A stretch of 64,000 bases of DNA from an uncultured Chitinophaga sp. (lineage in GTDB: Bacteria; Bacteroidota; Bacteroidia; Chitinophagales; Chitinophagaceae): assembly GCF_937898475.1 (NCBI RefSeq), contig NZ_CALEJS010000015.1:620001-684000 (forward strand), given 5' to 3'. The stretch's first letter is position 1. Every line of letters begins with the position of its first letter. Of the stretch, positions 59,582-64,000 are shown piece after piece. The notes beneath the pieces are model-generated. The model worked only from the letters and a program-made list of their open reading frames with translations, did not search any database and was not told the DNA's origin. A program made the position numbers and the translations under genes.

Positions 59582-60631
59582 TTATCTGATCAGGCGTTCC
59601 AACTGTCTCCAGTCATAGTAATGAAAGGTATGGTCCGTACTCATGGCCACAAACAGGCCGCTGGGAAAATCAGTTCCCAGGGGAATATTCGTTACCTCAG
59701 ATCCATCGCTGTTGATGGCAGATACAGGTATCTTCTTCAGCAAGGTATGCTGGTGAGGAGCGCCGGAATCGCCTTCACGGCGATATACATTGAAAGCGTT
59801 GGCCTCCTGGTCTGATACCAGAATATAACCGCTGCTATCGCTTGTTTTATAGATGCTGATCCCTTCATTGTCCAGCATAAAATCCTGGCGGCCAAAAAAA
59901 GCCAGCTGCGCCCCTCCCCTGTCCGGGTCTGCATAATACTTGCGAACGCCTGCCTGTTCATCAGAATAATAGACAAAGCCCAGCTCATTATCTACCGCAA
60001 TACTTTCTATTTCCTTTTTACCGCTGTATTGTCCGAATTTCCGTACAAGCATTGCCGTTACACCTCCTTTACCATTGTCCTGCAAACGGTATTGGAAGAG
60101 GTATCCATCCGCCGGGCCGGTTTTACGGCTTACGATGGCAAAGATCGCTGTATCAGCAGGACGCGTGTATAATGCAACGCCCATCGGCAAACGATCCTGC
60201 TCGCCTTCGAACACAGGTATGCCACCGGCATCCAGCGGCTGCATATCCGGCAGGCGGAAAACACGCAGACTGTTGGTCTCACGCTCCGTGGTAACGGCGA
60301 TATCAAGAAACTGGCCATTGACCCTTAAACCGTAGGCTACATCTACGTTATTCGGGCGTTTAAGCCCGCTTACTTTACGCAGCACTTTTCCCTGGAGGTC
60401 AAATACATACAATGCACCATCTGAATCTTTGTCGGTACCCAGCACCAGGCTGGCGGCCGTATCTGCGGGGTTGATCCAGATAGCCGGATCATCGCTGTCG
60501 TGTCGCACCGCTGCCGTAACCACCACGGGTTTAAGTGCATCTGCCTGGGGCGCGGTATGGCCTGGATTACAAGCTGCAGCGGCTGCGCACATCCACCATG
60601 CGGCCGCACATTTTACATGTTTGTTATTCAT
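59582..60631 (-). CDS. Beta-propeller phytase (3-phytase family)
   Basis: A 349-residue exported phosphatase of the BPP phytase family, which hydrolyses calcium-phytate. Signal-like N-terminus (MNNKHVKCAAAWWMCAAAAACNPG, probably a lipoprotein at AAAC). Hallmarks are RHDSDDPAIWINPADTAASLVLGTDKDSDGALYVFDL, LKRPNNVDVAYGL, IESIAVDNELGFVYYSDEQAG and GISIYKTSDSSGYILVSDQ. Its partner is the TonB receptor gene 11 nt upstream, so receptor and enzyme form one operon. Confidence 0.93.
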   Translation of the reverse strand: MNNKHVKCAAAWWMCAAAAACNPGHTAPQADALKPVVVTAAVRHDSDDPAIWINPADTAASLVLGTDKDSDGALYVFDLQGKVLRKVSGLKRPNNVDVAYGLRVNGQFLDIAVTTERETNSLRVFRLPDMQPLDAGGIPVFEGEQDRLPMGVALYTRPADTAIFAIVSRKTGPADGYLFQYRLQDNGKGGVTAMLVRKFGQYSGKKEIESIAVDNELGFVYYSDEQAGVRKYYADPDRGGAQLAFFGRQDFMLDNEGISIYKTSDSSGYILVSDQEANAFNVYRREGDSGAPHQHTLLKKIPVSAINSDGSEVTNIPLGTDFPSGLFVAMSTDHTFHYYDWRQLERLIR

Positions 60632-60642
60632 ATCCCCGCTGA

Positions 60643-63459
60643 TTAAAGGTCAAACTTAAGTCCGAAATTATACCTGGGCCGGTAGTACTCCAATTGAGCC
60701 GTACGCGAAGCAACACCCTGGTAGTAACGTAAGGGCTGGTTAGTAAGGTTGTTCGCTTCCCCGAAAATGCGCAAACGCTGCACTATCCTGTACGATGCAT
60801 TGGCATCAAGAAAGAACTGCTGGTCGTAGTAACGGTCGGCGAAATCATCACCGCCCAGTTCATCCAGGTAGGCAGCAGTATAGTTGCCTGAGAGCCTGAT
60901 TGTAAAACGCGGGTTCTCATAAGAGAGAGATGCGTTAAACATATGAGGCGCAGTACCCGGGAGGGCTGTTCCACTGCGCTTTTCACCGTCCCCGTTATAG
61001 ATACCGTCCGCGCTGGATTTGGTGTAAGTATAGTTAAGATACACCCCAATGCCTTTCAGCAGGCCGGGCAGAAAATCCAGCTGACGCTGCAGGGCCAGTT
61101 CAAAACCATATACGTTCACGTTATCACCATTGCGGGACTGGATATACACCCAATTTGATCCACCGGGCACGGGATTAGCCAGTTTGGGATAGTCTGCCGC
61201 GAATTTCTCCGTAGTGTATTGCTGATCCCGGAACACGTAGATGAAATCATTAATACGCTTATAGAAAACACCACCGGAAAGGATGCCAACGGATCTGAAG
61301 TAGTATTCGCCCATCCAGTCAAAGTTCCAGGCATAAGCCGCCTTTAACTGCGGGTTACCGGCATTGAGCTGCTCATCGTCTGCCACGCTGCTTACATAAG
61401 GTGCAAGATCGTAATAGTTGGGACGGGCAATAGACGTGGTAACAGCCGCCCTGAGCACAAGATCATTGGAAGCCTTATACCTGAAGGTTAGTCCGGGCAA
61501 CACGTTCAGATAACTGTTCTTTATACTGCGCTCGCCTGCCAGCTCTTCTTCTTCCTGCACCACGTTACCTGTATAATCCGTATGGGTGTTCTCAAGCCGC
61601 ACACCGGCAATCATCGACAGCTTCGCTGAGAAGTCCTGATCCCAGCGTATATACCCTGCCGTTATGGTTTCTCTTGCGTGATAGTTAACGGCCAGGTATT
61701 CGGAAGGTTCCTCCTTTTCTTCAAACACGGCGGGATTTTTCAGGTCAAGGCCGCCCAGGTAATCCTTACTGACAAAGGCCCCGGGTACATACTGCGATCC
61801 CGGCTGGAAATGCTGACCATCCCAGGTTACACCGGGCAGGGTGGATAAATTGCCGACAGGCGACAGCGGATCGTATTCGAAGAAATTGTTGTTCCTTTCC
61901 TTGTCTTTGATACGAACGCGGACGCCCGAACGGAAACGGCCTTTCTGTCCGCCGATCACGCTGAAAGGGAAGCGCAGGTTCAGTTTCATACCCAGCTCTT
62001 TGTCCTTCGTATCATCATTGTTCTCTGTAAGACCGTCAAACGCAAAGTTCTCAGGCGTATTAGCATTGGATGAAGCAAAGGGATGACGGGAGTCTGCCAG
62101 CTGCAGGGTGATGGGCACATCTTCCGCCACAAATTCCATATACCGTTCATGCGGACGGCGCTCTCCTGCTATGGAGTAAGACACTGCCCAGTCGAGGTCT
62201 ACCTTGGGACTCAGCAGGTGTTCTCCCCTGAGAGAATAATTCTGCACGCGCTGGTCTTCCAGTCGCCGGCCCTTATTACGGCCACCGTTGATGCCTCCCT
62301 TGTTCTGGCGGCTGAGCGAACCGGTATAAGCAGTTAGCTGCTCATTATCGTCATACACGGGCTCAATATCTTTCAGGCGATAGGCAAAGCGGTTCTCACG
62401 ATCATCCCGCCAGGAGTACATCCCGTTGAGGTAAAGCGTATGACGGGAGTTGATCTTATAATCCAGTGCAGCAGCAGCGCTTCTGCGGATGCGCTGTACA
62501 TCATATTTGCGTATTTCCATTTCTTCCAGGTACACATTGCCGTGATCATCCTTCAGCCAGGCCCCCTCGATATTGTCAGAACCGTAATCATTGTTATTGT
62601 AAGAGGCGCTGAGCACTGCGCCCAGCTTGCTGTTAAAGAAACGGTTGCCCAGCACCAGGGAGCCGGTATACAGCGGTTTGCTGCGAATGGGATTGAAGCC
62701 GCCAGACAGAGTAGCCGACAGGCGAGGACCATTAGGCGCGGCGCGGGTAACCAGGTTCACGGATCCACCAATGGCATCAGCATCCATATCGGGCGTAAGC
62801 GTTTTATTTACTTCAATGGTCTGGATCATGTCTGAGGGAATAAGGTCCATCTGTACGCGGCGGTTGTCCCCTTCTGCAGAAGGGATACGGTCTCCGTTCA
62901 TGGTAACGGAATTGAGCTCCGGGGCCAGTCCGCGGATAATGATATTCCTTGCTTCACCCTGGTCATTCTGCATGGTGATACCGGGAATACGTTTTATTGC
63001 ATCGCCGATATTGGCATCCGGGAAACGGCCTATCTGGTCGGCAGAAACGATATTGGTAATATTCGGGTTATTCTTCTGCTGGTTCAGGGCGCGTGCCTGG
63101 CCGCGAAGACGGTCACCCATGATCACCACTTCCTTACCTGCAATCTGGCGGTCTGCCAGCCGGAAATCCACTTCCGATGTTTTACCGGCGCTTACTGTAA
63201 CCTGCTGGCTGGCCTGCTGATAACCCAGGTAAGTGATCGTAATGGTATAGCTGCCCGCCGGTACATCCAGGAACTCATATCTCCCGAACTGGTTGGATAC
63301 CGTATAATGATTACCGGGGCTGAGCTTGAGCGTAGCGCCCGGCAGTGAAAGCCCCTGGTTCTTATCTGTCACCGTACCTGTTACCAGGCCTGCATCCTGC
63401 GCAAAGGTGAGCGTCTTTAATAACAGGGTCATTACAGACAATAGTAATAATCGTTTCAT
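60643..63459 (-). CDS. TonB-dependent outer-membrane receptor
   Basis: A 938-residue receptor. Signal peptide MKRLLLLSVMTLLLKTLTFAQ, an N-terminal carboxypeptidase-D-like domain (GTVTDKNQGLSLPGATLKLS), the plug (VVIMGDRLRGQARALNQQKN, NPNITNIVSADQIGRFPDANIGDAIKRIPGI, RNIIIRGL) and a C-terminal barrel ending LEYYRPRYNFGLKFDL. The frame extends to 63531, but MKRLL at 63459 is the natural start. Co-transcribed with the phytase, so phytate, inositol phosphates or their metal complexes are likely ligands. It has the single-component form without a SusD partner. Confidence 0.94.
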   Translation of the reverse strand: MKRLLLLSVMTLLLKTLTFAQDAGLVTGTVTDKNQGLSLPGATLKLSPGNHYTVSNQFGRYEFLDVPAGSYTITITYLGYQQASQQVTVSAGKTSEVDFRLADRQIAGKEVVIMGDRLRGQARALNQQKNNPNITNIVSADQIGRFPDANIGDAIKRIPGITMQNDQGEARNIIIRGLAPELNSVTMNGDRIPSAEGDNRRVQMDLIPSDMIQTIEVNKTLTPDMDADAIGGSVNLVTRAAPNGPRLSATLSGGFNPIRSKPLYTGSLVLGNRFFNSKLGAVLSASYNNNDYGSDNIEGAWLKDDHGNVYLEEMEIRKYDVQRIRRSAAAALDYKINSRHTLYLNGMYSWRDDRENRFAYRLKDIEPVYDDNEQLTAYTGSLSRQNKGGINGGRNKGRRLEDQRVQNYSLRGEHLLSPKVDLDWAVSYSIAGERRPHERYMEFVAEDVPITLQLADSRHPFASSNANTPENFAFDGLTENNDDTKDKELGMKLNLRFPFSVIGGQKGRFRSGVRVRIKDKERNNNFFEYDPLSPVGNLSTLPGVTWDGQHFQPGSQYVPGAFVSKDYLGGLDLKNPAVFEEKEEPSEYLAVNYHARETITAGYIRWDQDFSAKLSMIAGVRLENTHTDYTGNVVQEEEELAGERSIKNSYLNVLPGLTFRYKASNDLVLRAAVTTSIARPNYYDLAPYVSSVADDEQLNAGNPQLKAAYAWNFDWMGEYYFRSVGILSGGVFYKRINDFIYVFRDQQYTTEKFAADYPKLANPVPGGSNWVYIQSRNGDNVNVYGFELALQRQLDFLPGLLKGIGVYLNYTYTKSSADGIYNGDGEKRSGTALPGTAPHMFNASLSYENPRFTIRLSGNYTAAYLDELGGDDFADRYYDQQFFLDANASYRIVQRLRIFGEANNLTNQPLRYYQGVASRTAQLEYYRPRYNFGLKFDL

Positions 63460-63483
63460 TGCTTGTATGTTTTTTATCCCGGG

Positions 63484-63514
63484 CAAAAGTGCAAAGCTGC
63501 GGACCCACTGCCAA
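63484..63514 (-). promoter_or_regulatory. Candidate promoter of the receptor-phytase operon
   Basis: On the minus strand CACTTTTG (63491-63484) is one base from TAnnTTTG, and TTGG (63514-63511) lies 19-20 nt upstream as a -33 box. The start codon is 24 nt downstream. Confidence 0.4.
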
Positions 63515-63663
63515 GATCCGGGGCGTAACAAAAAGGAAACAGCGTTACAGTAAGCATATACATAGTGGCAACAACGTGAACAAATAAGCCATAATTATCT
63601 GATTATCAATTCAGGGTTCCGTAACAAAAAAGCCATTAAGGAATTGTTAAGCGTCTGAAAATA

Positions 63664-63761
63664 TGAGGCTTGAGGTTTGTTAGAAATTAGATGTTCAGGC
63701 TGTTGACCTGCTGAGAACCTGTAACCTGCATCAAACCTCAAACCTCAAACCTCAAACTAAC
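63664..63761. repeat. Period-7 quasi-palindrome (AACCTCA word)
   Basis: The right arm is a run of almost perfect heptamers aacctca, aacctca, aacctca, aactaac; the left arm has tgaggct and tgaggtt. TGAGGCTTGAGGTTTG agrees with the complement of the right arm at 15 of 16 positions. It ends one base before the stop codon of the regulator gene. Same word as at 10745 and 17557. Confidence 0.88.
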
Positions 63762-63762
63762 T

Positions 63763-64000
63763 TTAAAGCGACTGAATAAACGCAGTGAGGTTCTCATCTA
63801 TATTCAGTTTTTTCCTGAGGCGGTAGCGCATTACCCGGAGGCTGTCCTGCGAAACGCTCAGCAGGGTGGCAATGTCTCCGGAAGGCAGGTTCATTTTCAG
63901 CAGGGCTACCAGGCGCAGATCTGCAGGTGTTAGTTTATCGCAGTATTTTTTCAGGTTATTATAGAAGGCGTGATGAACCTGTTCAAACATGTTGCTGAAC
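63763..64000 (-). CDS. LuxR-type regulator, C-terminal part (cut by window edge)
   Basis: The frame is open to the window end, so only about 79 C-terminal residues are seen. They form a LuxR/GerE-like helix-turn-helix: KLTPADLRLVALLKMNLPSGDIATLLSVSQDSLRVMRYRLRKKLNI. In Bacteroidota this C-terminus is common on large periplasmic-propeller (Y_Y_Y) regulators. It lies upstream of the receptor-phytase operon on the same strand and could control it. Confidence 0.8.
   Translation of the reverse strand, partial: FSNMFEQVHHAFYNNLKKYCDKLTPADLRLVALLKMNLPSGDIATLLSVSQDSLRVMRYRLRKKLNIDENLTAFIQSL

Larger units (their letters stand above)
63460..63762. other. Upstream region of the phytase operon and repeat element
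   Basis: 63460-63660 holds the receptor promoter region; the rest is the repeat element at 63664-63761. No other gene is visible. Confidence 0.4.

Overview
The window comes from a Bacteroidota chromosome and most resembles the family Chitinophagaceae (for example Chitinophaga). The signs are a SusC/SusD outer-membrane import locus, Bacteroidota-specific families (DUF3276, DUF4142, DUF4302), -7 promoter boxes of the form TAnnTTTG, few Shine-Dalgarno sequences, and frequent GTG/TTG starts. Apart from the gene cut by the right edge, I see no truncated genes, no insertion sequence, no prophage, no CRISPR array, no rRNA and no tRNA.

Layout. 184-8451 holds an envelope lipoprotein, an AsmA-like protein and a sugar/trehalose group (glucokinase, GH15 glucosidase, fused OtsA-OtsB). 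8806-12673 holds an aldo/keto reductase, a quinone-oxidoreductase-like dehydrogenase divergent from an AraC-type regulator, and a nitrilase-family amidase. 12670-14064 is a CLC-F type fluoride exporter with a fluoride riboswitch. 14100-20065 is a complete urease operon on the minus strand (ureA-B-C-E-F-G-D plus a UreH-like permease). 20192-23504 has a PAP2 phosphatase and poorly known small or secreted proteins. 23923-31800 is a SusC/SusD import operon ending in a metallohydrolase, a DUF4302 lipoprotein and a collagen-like lipoprotein. 31921-35749 has a LytTR regulator and a hybrid histidine kinase flanked by two tiny basic exported proteins. 35831-59418 is mostly housekeeping: gyrA, saccharopine dehydrogenase, sirtuin, proline catabolism, prfB with a programmed frameshift, pgi, an ABC exporter, purC, a repair-type nuclease, YceI and hydrolases. 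59582-63459 is a TonB-dependent receptor plus beta-propeller phytase operon, followed by the C-terminal end of a LuxR-type regulator cut by the window edge.

The most unusual feature is in the spaces between genes. About seventeen intergenic regions hold imperfect inverted repeats of about 80-145 nt whose two arms are each built from degenerate tandem units of exactly 7 nt (in four cases 8 nt). Each element uses one unit 'word', several words recur at distant loci, and many elements abut or overlap a stop codon. They occur between convergent, co-directional and divergent genes, and inside the urease and Sus operons. I know of no named family that fits. A second class of hairpins, built on the words GAGGAGC and GACGAAGCAATC, lies at three further loci and looks more like ordinary terminators.

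Other points of note are a prfB frameshift site that uses UAA instead of the usual UGA, a lysine at the quinolone-determining Ser83 position of GyrA, and convergent genes that overlap by 59 nt.
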